Positions 1 to 7,656 of a DNA stretch of 46,218 bases are shown here, piece after piece. A program made the position numbers and the translations under genes. Every line of letters starts with the position of its first letter. Positions within the stretch are counted from its first letter, which is position 1. The stretch lies in the NCBI RefSeq assembly GCF_002154505.1, contig NZ_MUBM01000171.1:228-46445 (forward strand), in the 5' to 3' direction. This stretch comes from Streptomyces carpinensis (lineage in GTDB: Bacteria; Actinomycetota; Actinomycetes; Streptomycetales; Streptomycetaceae). Under the pieces are notes generated by a model. It saw only the letters and a program-made list of their open reading frames with translations. It did no database searches and was not told where the DNA came from.

Positions 1-1091
1 ACGCCTCCGGAGGCGTAGTGGGCGGCCGGAGCGATCGGGATGGGGTCGGTGACCGGGTCGATGCCGTTGGCACGGCAGGCGGCGAGGATGGTCGGGAAGC
101 GGTGCTCCCACATGTCGGCGCCGAAGTGCCGGGCGTCGAGGAACATGTGCTCGGCGTCCCGCTCCTGCATGCGGCGCATGATGCCCTTGGCGACGATGTC
201 CCGGGGCGCGAGTTCGGCGAGTTCGTGCTGTCCGACCATGAAGCGCACGCCGTCGGCGTCGACCAGGTGGGCACCCTCGCCGCGCACGGCCTCCGAGACG
301 AGGGGCTGCTGGCCCTCGGCGTCGGGTCCGAGGAAGAGCACGGTCGGGTGGAACTGCACGAACTCCAGGTCGGAGACCTCCGCGCCCGCTCGCAGGGCGA
401 GGGCGACGCCGTCACCGGTGGACACGGACGGGTTCGTGGTCGCGGAGAAGACCTGGCCCATGCCTCCGGTGGCGAGGACCACGGCGGGTGCGTGGACGGC
501 GCCCACACCGTCGTGCTGGCCCTCGCCCATGACGTGCAGGGTCACGCCCGCGGTACGGCCGTCGGCGTCCGTGAGCAGGTCCAGGACGAGCGCGTTCTCG
601 ATGGTGCGCAGGCCGCGCGCGCGTACGGCCTCCACGAGCGCCCGGGAGATCTCGGCGCCGGTCGCGTCGCCGCCCGCGTGGGCGATGCGGCGGCGGTGGT
701 GGCCGCCCTCCCGGGTGAGCGCCAGTCCTCCTTCGGAGGACTCGTCGAAGTGGGCGCCGGTGTCGATGAGCCGCCGTACGGCGTCGGGGCCCTCGGTGAC
801 GAGGATCCGTACGGCCTCCTCGTCGCACAGGCCGGCGCCGGCCACCAGGGTGTCGTCCAGGTGCTGTTCGGGGGTGTCGCCCTCGCCGAGGGCCGCGGCG
901 ATGCCTCCCTGGGCCCAGCGGGTGGAGCCGTCGTCGAGGCGGGCCTTGGTGACGACGACCGTGTTCAGGCCGGCGGCCTCGCAGCGCAGGGCGGCGGTGA
1001 GGCCGGCGACGCCGGAGCCGACGACCACGACGTCCGCGGCGATGGACCACCCGGGCGCGGGCGCGTGCAGTCGTATGCCTGTGCTGGTCAC
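1..1091 (-). CDS. nadB: L-aspartate oxidase, 3' end cut by the window edge
   Basis: FAD enzyme that oxidises L-aspartate to iminoaspartate, the first step of de novo NAD synthesis. About 363 codons are present; the C-terminal part lies beyond base 1. The GTG start at 1089-1091 overlaps the panC stop (GTGA), so the two genes are translationally coupled. Translation shows the dinucleotide fold ADVVVVGSGVAGLTAALRC near residue 20, then RWAQGGIAAAL, the flavoprotein motif DLEFVQFHPT and, at the truncated end, PAAHYASGGV, all typical of NadB and related succinate dehydrogenase/fumarate reductase flavoproteins. Succinate dehydrogenase SdhA is the main alternative, but the position next to panC and the sequence around QFHPT favour NadB. 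Further nad genes may lie past the left edge. Confidence 0.92.
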   Translation of the reverse strand, partial: MTSTGIRLHAPAPGWSIAADVVVVGSGVAGLTAALRCEAAGLNTVVVTKARLDDGSTRWAQGGIAAALGEGDTPEQHLDDTLVAGAGLCDEEAVRILVTEGPDAVRRLIDTGAHFDESSEGGLALTREGGHHRRRIAHAGGDATGAEISRALVEAVRARGLRTIENALVLDLLTDADGRTAGVTLHVMGEGQHDGVGAVHAPAVVLATGGMGQVFSATTNPSVSTGDGVALALRAGAEVSDLEFVQFHPTVLFLGPDAEGQQPLVSEAVRGEGAHLVDADGVRFMVGQHELAELAPRDIVAKGIMRRMQERDAEHMFLDARHFGADMWEHRFPTILAACRANGIDPVTDPIPIAPAAHYASGG

Positions 1092-2107
1092 GAGGCGGCT
1101 CCGAGGGTTCCGAGGGTTTCGTGGGTCCCGAAGGTGAGAGGCAGGTTGTCGATCAGCCGGGTCGACCCGACCCGGGCGGCGACGGCGAGGACGGCCTCGC
1201 CGGTGAAGTCGTCGCCGATCTCGGTGAAGTCCGACGGGTCGACCAGGGCCAGGTAGTCGAGTTTCAGCGGCGGGTCGAGGCGGGCGGCTTCGTCCAGGAC
1301 CAGCCGGGCGGCCGCGCGCACGGCGGCGGCCGCACCGGGGGACGCCTTGGCGACGGCGGCGGCGTCGGCGGCCGCGCGGGACTCCCCCAGCGCGCTCAGG
1401 GCCTCGGCACGCGCGCGCGTGGAGGGCACTTCGCGGGCTCGCGCGCGCAGCGCCTCCTGGGCGGCGTGCCGGTCGCAGCCGGCGAACAGGGCCCGGGAGA
1501 GGGCGAGAGCGGTGCGCCGCTCCTGCGGGGACAGGTAGCGGTTGCGGCTGGACAGGGCCAGACCGTCGTCCTCGCGCACGGTCGGTACCGCGACGATGTC
1601 CACGCCGAAGTTCAGGTCGCGCACCATGCGCCGGATCAGGGCGAGCTGCTGGGCGTCCTTCTGGCCGTACAGGGCCACGTCGGGGCGGGTGAGGTGCAGC
1701 AGCTTGGCGACGACGGTGAGCATGCCGTCGAAGTGGCCGGGCCGCGAGGCGCCCTCCAGGCGTTCGCCCATGGGGCCGGCGGTGATGCGGACCTGGGGCT
1801 CGCCGCCCGGGTAGACCTCCTCCACGGACGGCGCGAACACGGCGTCGGCGCCCGCCTGCTCGGCGATCTTGACGTCCGCCTCCAAGGTGCGCGGATAGCG
1901 GTCCAGGTCCTCGCCCGCGCCGAACTGCAGCGGGTTGACGAAGACGGTGACGACGACCTCACCGTCGCCGCCGGCGATCTGCCGGGCGGCGCGGATCAGG
2001 GTGGCGTGGCCCTCGTGCAGGGCTCCCATGGTCATCACGACGGCACGGCGGCCGTGACGCACGCGTGCGTGCAGCTCGTCGGCGGTGCGCAGCAGGGCTG
2101 TGGTCAT
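1088..2107 (-). CDS. panC: Pantoate--beta-alanine ligase (pantothenate synthetase)
   Basis: Joins pantoate and beta-alanine with ATP to make pantothenate, the precursor of CoA; cytosolic. The 339-residue protein contains the nucleotidyl-transferase motif MTMGALHEGH near residue 26, YGQKDAQQ near the middle and LSSRNRYLSP, all diagnostic for PanC. The length is slightly above the usual 280-310 because of an Ala-rich stretch (about residues 218-245). The chosen ATG at 2105-2107 has a good GGAGG 8 nt upstream. The frame stays open upstream to an ATG at 2239 that overlaps the stop of the preceding gene (ATGA) and would add 44 residues lacking PanC features. It is the middle gene of DUF2520-panC-nadB. 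Confidence 0.95.
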   Translation of the reverse strand: MTTALLRTADELHARVRHGRRAVVMTMGALHEGHATLIRAARQIAGGDGEVVVTVFVNPLQFGAGEDLDRYPRTLEADVKIAEQAGADAVFAPSVEEVYPGGEPQVRITAGPMGERLEGASRPGHFDGMLTVVAKLLHLTRPDVALYGQKDAQQLALIRRMVRDLNFGVDIVAVPTVREDDGLALSSRNRYLSPQERRTALALSRALFAGCDRHAAQEALRARAREVPSTRARAEALSALGESRAAADAAAVAKASPGAAAAVRAAARLVLDEAARLDPPLKLDYLALVDPSDFTEIGDDFTGEAVLAVAARVGSTRLIDNLPLTFGTHETLGTLGAAS

Positions 2108-2245
2108 CGGGCGTCCTCCGTTCCCGGGCGCCGGAGTCACCGGGCGACCCTCCTCCGCGTTCACCGGTGCCACCCGGTTCGTCGAGTGCCCCGTGCCTGC
2201 GGGTTCCACCCGGCTCGTCGCGTTCCCCGCGCGGGTCATCGGACG
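2108..2245 (-). repeat. Repeated translation-initiation-like units upstream of panC
   Basis: Read on the minus strand, three similar units occur between the DUF2520 stop and panC: GGGGACGTCCGATGACC, GAGGGTCGCCCGGTGACTC and GGAGGACGCCCGATGACC. Each has a purine-rich RBS-like block, a short spacer and an ATG/GTG followed by AC. Two copies of an approximately 19-bp block (CGACGAGCCGGGTGGAACC and CGACGAACCGGGTGGCACC) lie between them. All three starts are in the panC frame. The last one is taken as the real start because it sits directly before recognisable PanC sequence. Confidence 0.6.
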
Positions 2246-3228
2246 TCCCCTTCGCCGTCGTCGGGCCGGTCCGGGCCGTCCGGATCGTCGGAGCCGTGTG
2301 TGCCGCCGGTGGCCCCCGTGCCGGCCGCTCCGTCGGCGAGGACGCCCAGCAGGTCCTCGGCCAGTTCCGGCTTCAGCAGGCCGTGGGCGAGTGCGCGGTC
2401 GGCGGTGGCGCGTGCCATCGCCAGGTAGCCGGCGACGGTCTGAGGTGCGTGGCGGCGCAGCTCGGCCACATGGGCGGCGACCGTGCCCGCGTCCCCGCGC
2501 GCGACGGGGCCGGTGAGGGCCGCGTCGCCGGAGCGCAGGGCGTTGTCCAGGGCGGCGCCGAGCAGCGGGCCGAGCATCCGGTCGGGCGCCTCGACGCCGA
2601 CCTCGCGCAGCAGCTCCATGGACTGGGCGACCAGTGTCACCAGGTGGTTGGCCCCGAGCGCGAGTGCCGCGTGGTACAGCGGCCGCATCTCCTCGGCGAT
2701 CCACTCCGGTTCGCCGCCCATCTCGATGACCAGGGCCTCGGCGGCCAGCCGCAGCTCCTCGGGAGCGGTGACGCCGAAGGAGCAGCCGGCCAGCCGCTGC
2801 ACGTCCACGGGTGTGCCGGTGAAGGTCATCGCCGGGTGCAGCGCCAGCGGCAGCGCGCCCGCGCGCAGGGCTGGGTCCAGCACCTTCGCGCCGTACCGCC
2901 CTGAGGTGTGCGCGAGCAGCTGCCCGGGCCGTACGGCGCCGGTCTCGGCGAGACCCGCGACGAGTCCGGGCAGGGTGTCGTCGGGGACGGTCAGGAGCAC
3001 CAGCTCGGCCCGCTGCAGCACCTCGGCGGGCGGCAGCAGGGGCACACCGGGGAGCATCAGCTCGGCGCGGCGCCGGGAGGCGTCGGAGACCCCGGAGACG
3101 GCCACGGGGCGGTGCCCGGCGAGCTGGAGGGACGCGGCGAGCGCGGGGCCCACCCGGCCGGCGCCGACGACGCCGACGGCGAGCCGCGCGGGGCGGTCCC
3201 TGGGGTCTGGCTGTTGGCTTGTACTCAC
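2236..3228 (-). CDS. Rossmann-fold DUF2520 oxidoreductase-like protein
   Basis: 330 residues, GTG start at 3226-3228. The N-terminal NAD(P)-binding fold starts with VGVVGAGRVGPALA (residues about 18-31, GxGxxG). The middle part (LALHPAMTFTG and ALGANHLVTLVAQSMELL) is the helical dimerisation domain typical of the Rossmann-like/DUF2520 family, which resembles ketopantoate and F420-dependent NADP reductases. The C-terminus is a Gly/Asp-rich tail. It is the first gene of the panC-nadB group and its stop overlaps an in-frame ATG of the panC leader. The reaction is not established. Position beside panC suggests a role in pantothenate synthesis, such as reduction of ketopantoate, which is inference. 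Confidence 0.8.
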   Translation of the reverse strand: MSTSQQPDPRDRPARLAVGVVGAGRVGPALAASLQLAGHRPVAVSGVSDASRRRAELMLPGVPLLPPAEVLQRAELVLLTVPDDTLPGLVAGLAETGAVRPGQLLAHTSGRYGAKVLDPALRAGALPLALHPAMTFTGTPVDVQRLAGCSFGVTAPEELRLAAEALVIEMGGEPEWIAEEMRPLYHAALALGANHLVTLVAQSMELLREVGVEAPDRMLGPLLGAALDNALRSGDAALTGPVARGDAGTVAAHVAELRRHAPQTVAGYLAMARATADRALAHGLLKPELAEDLLGVLADGAAGTGATGGTHGSDDPDGPDRPDDGEGDVR

Positions 3229-3401
3229 GCGACGGCGGCCTTCCCGTTCCAGTCCGCTCCGGGTACCGGACGATTTCTCGTCATGTTAACGCTATCCGTC
3301 CGTGAGGCGTTCGGTCGTCCACAGGCTGTGGGCTTCACCACGGCCGCCGGTACGGGAAATCGGGGTGCCCGTCCCGGCCGCCGCACGGGATGATCCGGAG
3401 C

Positions 3402-4661
3402 ATGAGCGATACGGCGGAACAGGCGGAGCAGGACGTGCGGAAGGAGCCGGACCTGCTTGAGGAGCTGGAGGGACAGGACGTGCGGCAGCAGGACCGGGGC
3501 ACGGACGAGGAGCGGCGCAAGCGGCTCCGTGAGCGGCGCATGAGCGCCTACCGGAGCGCGGAGCGTGTGCTCGCGCGCCCCGGATCCCTCGGCACGCTCC
3601 GGGAGCGGCTGTCGCTGCTGGAGCGCGCGGAGGACCTGTACGACCTCGACGAGGCGTCCGACATGTACGGCAACGGCATCGTCGAGGCCCTGGAGAGGAA
3701 GATCGCGGGGCTGCTCGGCACTGAGGCGGCGGCCTTCTTCCCGACCGGCACGATGGCCCAGCAGGTCGCGCTGCGCTGCTGGGCGGGCCGCACCGGCAAC
3801 CCGGCCGTCGCGCTGCACGCCCTCTCCCACCCCGAGGTGCACGAACGGCACGCCCTCAGCCAGGTCAGCGGCCTGCGCCCGGTAGGGGTGACGAGAGAGC
3901 CCCGGCTGCCGACCGCCGAGGAGATACGGGGCCTCGACGAGCCCTTCGGGACGCTGATGCTCGAACTGCCCCTCAGGGACGCCGGATTCGTCCTGCCCTC
4001 CTGGGAGGAGCTGACCGCGGTGGTCGAAGCGGCGCGCGAACGCGACGCGGTGGTGCACTTCGACGGCGCGCGCCTGTGGGAGTCCACCGTGCACTTCGGA
4101 CGCACGCTCACGGAGATCGCGGATCTCGCCGACAGCGTGTACGTGTCCTTCTACAAGTCCCTCGACGGCTACGGCGGCGCGGCGCTCGCCGGTCCGAAGG
4201 AGCTGGTTGAGGAGGCCAAGACCTGGCGGCACCGGTACGGCGGCATGGTGTTCCAGCAGTTCCCGACCGCCCTGTCGGTGCTGGCCGGTCTCGAACAGGA
4301 GCTGCCCCGCCTGCCCGAGTACGTACGGCACGCGCGCGTGGTGGCCGCCGCGCTCCGCGAGGGGTTCGCGGCGGCCGGGCTGCCCTGGGCGCGCGTGCAC
4401 CCGCAGGTGCCGCACACCCATGACTTCCAGCTGTGGCTGCCGTACGACGCGGACGTGCTCGCCGAGGCGGCGGTACGCCAGGGGGAGCAGACCCGGAACA
4501 TGCTGTTCTCCCGTCCCTGGGAGCGCGGCGGGCCGGGACTGGCCGTCACCGAGGTCAGCGTGCGCGCCGCGGGCCTGGAGTGGACGAAGGAGGACGTGAA
4601 GACCGCGGTCGCGGACTTCGTCGGACGGCTGGAGCCCGTCGGCCAGAGAGGCCCTGCCTAG
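3402..4661 (+). CDS. Beta-eliminating lyase / low-specificity threonine aldolase family protein
   Basis: PLP fold-type I enzyme of 419 residues. The probable PLP lysine is K252 in the motif SFYKSLDGYGG, and the cofactor-binding aspartate is D221 in HFDGAR. ASDMYGNGIVEALE and FFPTGTMAQQ are typical of the threonine aldolase/tyrosine phenol-lyase superfamily. The expected reaction is retro-aldol cleavage of L-threonine or allo-threonine to glycine and acetaldehyde, but substrates of such actinobacterial paralogues vary. The N-terminal 45 residues are highly charged and poorly conserved. The start is uncertain: ATG 3402 is used, and an in-frame ATG at 3390 would add four residues. It converges on the small gene at 4658, and the two stop codons share one CTAG. 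Confidence 0.8.
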   Translation: MSDTAEQAEQDVRKEPDLLEELEGQDVRQQDRGTDEERRKRLRERRMSAYRSAERVLARPGSLGTLRERLSLLERAEDLYDLDEASDMYGNGIVEALERKIAGLLGTEAAAFFPTGTMAQQVALRCWAGRTGNPAVALHALSHPEVHERHALSQVSGLRPVGVTREPRLPTAEEIRGLDEPFGTLMLELPLRDAGFVLPSWEELTAVVEAARERDAVVHFDGARLWESTVHFGRTLTEIADLADSVYVSFYKSLDGYGGAALAGPKELVEEAKTWRHRYGGMVFQQFPTALSVLAGLEQELPRLPEYVRHARVVAAALREGFAAAGLPWARVHPQVPHTHDFQLWLPYDADVLAEAAVRQGEQTRNMLFSRPWERGGPGLAVTEVSVRAAGLEWTKEDVKTAVADFVGRLEPVGQRGPA

Positions 4662-4879
4662 GGTCGGGGCCCGTGCGGTCGGCGCCGGTGCAGCCACCGG
4701 GCCAGGGCCGGCCGCAGCCGCCCGCGCACCGGGCGGCCGGCGACCACCGCGCGGAAGCGCCGGTACTCGCGCAGCTCGCGCACGGCCTGCCAGTCGTTCA
4801 GGCCGGGCGCGGGCGGAAAGGGCTCGCCGTGCTGCCGGGCTCGGTAGGTGTCGAGGAGGTACTGCTGGGTGATGCTCAT
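4658..4879 (-). CDS. Small basic protein, unknown function
   Basis: 73 residues beginning MSITQQYLLDTYRARQHGEP, with ATG at 4877-4879. The first half is moderately acidic and polar with a conserved-looking DWQAVRELREYRRFRAVV segment; the second half is very Arg-rich. No membrane segment or signal peptide is visible. The gene is divergent from the ArsR-type regulator at 5030 and shares the intergenic region holding the 4970-4992 palindrome, so it may be controlled by that regulator. Its TAG stop overlaps the TAG of the convergent aldolase gene in a single CTAG at 4658-4661. The longer reading frame upstream of 4879 is antisense to the regulator and was not accepted. Confidence 0.65.
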   Translation of the reverse strand: MSITQQYLLDTYRARQHGEPFPPAPGLNDWQAVRELREYRRFRAVVAGRPVRGRLRPALARWLHRRRPHGPRP

Positions 4880-4969
4880 GGCTGTGCCGCCTTCTCGGGA
4901 CGTGTGGGATCGGGCTCCGCGGCTGCCCCGGAGGCCCCAGGTTGCGCCGGTGGCCGGGCGAAGTCCCGT

Positions 4970-4992
4970 CGATTGACGGCCGTCGTCAATCG
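4970..4992. promoter_or_regulatory. Perfect inverted repeat, probable ArsR-type operator
   Basis: CGATTGACG (4970-4978), five bases, then CGTCAATCG (4984-4992): a perfect 9-bp inverted repeat. It lies in the 150-bp region between two divergent genes, 38 bp before the regulator start and 91 bp before the small gene start. An approximately 23-bp dyad is a typical footprint for a winged-helix dimer such as ArsR. The left arm contains TTGACG and could also serve as a -35 element. Confidence 0.65.
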
Positions 4993-5029
4993 GGGCCGCG
5001 TTGTCGGTGGCGGCGTGCACCATGGGGGC

Positions 5030-6136
5030 ATGAGCGTGCGCATCGACATCGCGGGGCTGCGGCCGGAGGGGATCGCCGTCGTTCCCTCTCCCCTGGCCGA
5101 GCTCGGCATGGCGCTGCACGCGCTGTCCGAGCCGGGGCACCACCCGGGCCTGCAGGGCTGGGCCACGGGGGTGACCGCCCGGCTCGACTCGCACTTGGCG
5201 GACCGCATGTGCGAGGCCGACTTCCTGTGGCGGACGACGTTCTCCGACCTGTTCATGCCGGTCGCGGGCGTCCCCGGCGGGAACGCGCTGCCGGGCCAGA
5301 CCCTCGCCGAGGACCTGGACCTGCTCGACAAGCTGTCCGACGAGCAGTTCGTGGACGCGGCCCTGGAGTTCACCTGCGCCCTGCCCTACAGCGCTCCTGG
5401 CCCCGGCCCGCTCGCCGACGCCGCGCTGCGCCGCCGCGCCCTGGAGCTGGCCGCCGCGCGCGGGCCGGCGCAGGTGCGGTTCAGCGAGCGGCTGCTGAGT
5501 GACCCGCCCCGGATCCGGGCCTGGCTGCGCCAGTTCCTCCAGGACTGCGACGAGGCCTTCTTCGCGGAGACCTGGTCCCGGCTGCGCCACCAGCTCGCGG
5601 CGGACGCCCGCCACAAGACGGAGCTGCTGCGCCACAAGGGCCTGGCCGAGGCGCTCTCCGCGGTCTCGCCGGCGGTGGCACTGGACGAGGCGGCAGGCCG
5701 GATCACGGTCGACAAGCTCGGCGAGGGCCGTACGGCCACGGCGGACGGTGGCCTGCTGCTCATCCCGACCAGCCTGGGCTGGCCCCATCTGATGGTCCTG
5801 CACCGTCACGGCTGGCAGCCGGTGCTGCACTACCCGGTCGGTTCTCCGGAGCTCGCCGCCCCGCCCTCGGTGGAACAGCTGACCCTGCGGATGGCCGCGC
5901 TCTCCCACCCGGTGCGGATGCGGCTGTGCCGCAGCCTGGCCCGCAGCGCGTTCACCACCAGCGAGCTGACCCAGGTGCACGGCATGACCGCGCCCGAGAT
6001 ATCGCGGCACCTGGGCGTCCTGAAGAAGGCGGGCCTGGTCACCACCCGGCGCCGGGGCCGGTATGTCTACCACCAGCTGGACGTGGCCATGGTGGCCCGG
6101 CTGGGCAGCGACTTCCTGGAAGGGATACTCCGCTAG
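5030..6136 (+). CDS. ArsR-type transcriptional regulator with DUF5937 N-terminal domain
   Basis: 368 residues. The C-terminal part (about residues 285-355) is a winged helix of the ArsR class: MAALSHPVRMRLCRSLARS, then TSELTQVHGMTAPEISRHL as recognition region and the wing RRRGRYVYHQL. The first 280 residues are the long DUF5937-type domain seen in actinobacterial regulators, of unknown ligand. No metal-binding CXC motif of classical ArsR/SmtB sensors is visible, so a metal is unlikely to be the signal. ATG 5030 gives the start MSVRIDIAGLRP. The perfect palindrome 38 bp upstream suggests autoregulation and control of the divergent small gene. Confidence 0.85.
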   Translation: MSVRIDIAGLRPEGIAVVPSPLAELGMALHALSEPGHHPGLQGWATGVTARLDSHLADRMCEADFLWRTTFSDLFMPVAGVPGGNALPGQTLAEDLDLLDKLSDEQFVDAALEFTCALPYSAPGPGPLADAALRRRALELAAARGPAQVRFSERLLSDPPRIRAWLRQFLQDCDEAFFAETWSRLRHQLAADARHKTELLRHKGLAEALSAVSPAVALDEAAGRITVDKLGEGRTATADGGLLLIPTSLGWPHLMVLHRHGWQPVLHYPVGSPELAAPPSVEQLTLRMAALSHPVRMRLCRSLARSAFTTSELTQVHGMTAPEISRHLGVLKKAGLVTTRRRGRYVYHQLDVAMVARLGSDFLEGILR

Positions 6137-6179
6137 CCCCGCCGTCGGCCGGCCTCGCCGCCGGTCGAATGGTCCCCCG

Positions 6180-6812
6180 TCAGTCGAACCGGATGTGGCG
6201 GATGCTCACACCCGCCTGCCGCAGCCGGGTACGCACCCGGCCCTCCCGGTTGGGCCGCAGTGTCAGCCCGGCCAGCACCGCGATCCGGTCCGCGGTCCTC
6301 GACACGGTCGCGTGGTCCGTCCACAGGTGCTCGGCGAACTCCGGCTGGCGCAGCCGCTCGAGGCAGTGGTCGAGCTGCCGGACGGCCCAGCTCTCCCTGC
6401 GCGGCCCGGCGTTCTTCCCGGCCACGAACTGAAGGAGGTGCCCCGGACCGCGTTCGCGCAGCCGTCTCAGGACGGTCTCGCGCTCCGCGAGGAGGGTGAA
6501 GTGCCGTACGTCATGCCCCAGTTCGCGCAGCCGCCCGACGGTCTCGGCGAAGTAGCCGGAGTCGGTGACGGTCATGGGGACGATCACCACGCCGTCGTGC
6601 TTGGTCAGGGCCAGGTCGAGCACCTCGACCACGCCCTGCCGCCAGGACGCCAGGTCCTGGAAGTCGCCGCGCAGCCCGGGCGGCAACATGCGGCGCAGAC
6701 CGAAGCCGGCGTGCTCGGGGTCGCAGATGACGCTGCCCGGAAGGCGGCGCTGGATCTCGTGTGCGGTCTGTGTCTTGCCGCCCCCGAAGGGGCCGTTGAT
6801 CCACAGGAGCAT
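6180..6812 (-). CDS. TmrB-like P-loop ATPase
   Basis: 210-residue P-loop protein. The Walker A motif is at the very N-terminus (LLWINGPFGGGKTQTA, residues 2-17), followed by HEIQRRLPGSVICDPEHAG. This layout matches the tunicamycin-resistance protein TmrB of Bacillus and related nucleoside/drug-binding kinase-like ATPases. TmrB protects by binding tunicamycin, but here resistance is only inferred from family resemblance and the substrate is unknown. A TAAGGT hexamer ends 6 nt before the ATG, suggesting a leaderless transcript. It faces the ArsR gene (43-bp gap) and follows the two-component system on the same strand. Confidence 0.75.
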   Translation of the reverse strand: MLLWINGPFGGGKTQTAHEIQRRLPGSVICDPEHAGFGLRRMLPPGLRGDFQDLASWRQGVVEVLDLALTKHDGVVIVPMTVTDSGYFAETVGRLRELGHDVRHFTLLAERETVLRRLRERGPGHLLQFVAGKNAGPRRESWAVRQLDHCLERLRQPEFAEHLWTDHATVSRTADRIAVLAGLTLRPNREGRVRTRLRQAGVSIRHIRFD

Positions 6813-6818
6813 GCGCAG

Positions 6819-6824
6819 ACCTTA
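6819..6824 (-). promoter_or_regulatory. Candidate -10 (TAAGGT) of a leaderless transcript
   Basis: On the minus strand TAAGGT is followed by CTGCGC and then the ATG of the TmrB-like gene, so transcription would start at or next to the A of the start codon. No clear ribosome binding site and no good -35 were seen. Confidence 0.45.
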
Positions 6825-6861
6825 CCGACGGCCGGCGTCCGCGGCAGCCGGGTCCCTTCCC

Positions 6862-7533
6862 TCAGCCGTGCCCGCCGGCCCGGACGAGGCCCGTCTCGTA
6901 GGCGAGGACCACCACCTGCACCCGGTCCCGCAGGCCCAGCTTGGTCAGGATGCGGCCCACGTGGGTCTTCACGGTCGCCTCGGAGAGCACCAGCCGGGCG
7001 GCGATCTCGCCGTTCGACAGGCCCTGCGCGACCAGCACCATGACCTCGCGTTCGCGCTCGGTGAGCCGCTGGAGCTCCTTGTGCTGGGGCTCCTTGCCGC
7101 CGGTGGGCAGCATCGGCGCGAACCGGTCGAGCAGACGGCGCGTGGTGGAGGGGGCGACGACGGCGTCGCCGCTGTGCACGGCACGGATCGCGGCGAGCAG
7201 ATCGCCGGGCGGCACGTCCTTGAGCATGAACCCCGAGGCGCCCGCCTTCAGCCCCGAGAAGGCGTACTCGTCGAGGTCGAAGGTGGTCAGGATCAGCACC
7301 TTCGGCGGGTCCGGCTCCGAGCAGACGCGGCGGGTGGTCTCCACGCCGTCCAGCTTCGGCATGCGCACGTCCATCAGCACCACGTCGACCGCGGTCGCCC
7401 GCAGCACCTGAAGGGCCTCGACACCGTCGCCCGCCTCGGCGACGACCTCCATGTCCGGCTGGGCGGCGAGCACCATCCGGAATCCGGTGCGCAGCAGCAC
7501 CTGGTCGTCGACGAGCATCACGCGGATCGTCAT
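6862..7533 (-). CDS. NarL/LuxR-family response regulator
   Basis: 223 residues. The receiver domain (about 1-120) has the acidic pair D9/D10, the phosphorylated aspartate D55 in VVLMDVRMPKLDG, and the conserved Lys in MLKDVPPGDLL. The C-terminal LuxR-type helix-turn-helix (LTEREREVMVLVAQGLSNGE through VKTHVGRILTKLGLRDR) binds DNA as a dimer. Partner of the histidine kinase encoded upstream on the same strand, with 123 bp between them. Targets are not evident from the window. Typical for the actinobacterial HisKA_3/NarL pairs that regulate nearby or self genes. Confidence 0.93.
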   Translation of the reverse strand: MTIRVMLVDDQVLLRTGFRMVLAAQPDMEVVAEAGDGVEALQVLRATAVDVVLMDVRMPKLDGVETTRRVCSEPDPPKVLILTTFDLDEYAFSGLKAGASGFMLKDVPPGDLLAAIRAVHSGDAVVAPSTTRRLLDRFAPMLPTGGKEPQHKELQRLTEREREVMVLVAQGLSNGEIAARLVLSEATVKTHVGRILTKLGLRDRVQVVVLAYETGLVRAGGHG

Positions 7534-7656
7534 CGGGGTCCTCTTCCGTCTTTGGTTTCTGGTCGGCGAGTCGGGGTGTTCCGGTCGGCGGGTCAGGGGG
7601 CGTGACCGGTGTCGCAGTGGGGCGCGACAGGCGTCAACCGGGGCGTGCGCAGGACG

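Noticed and set aside
412..1050. Long Arg-rich minus-strand open frame overlapping nadB
   Set aside because: Shadow frame in high-GC DNA. The nadB frame carries conserved flavoprotein motifs through the same bases.
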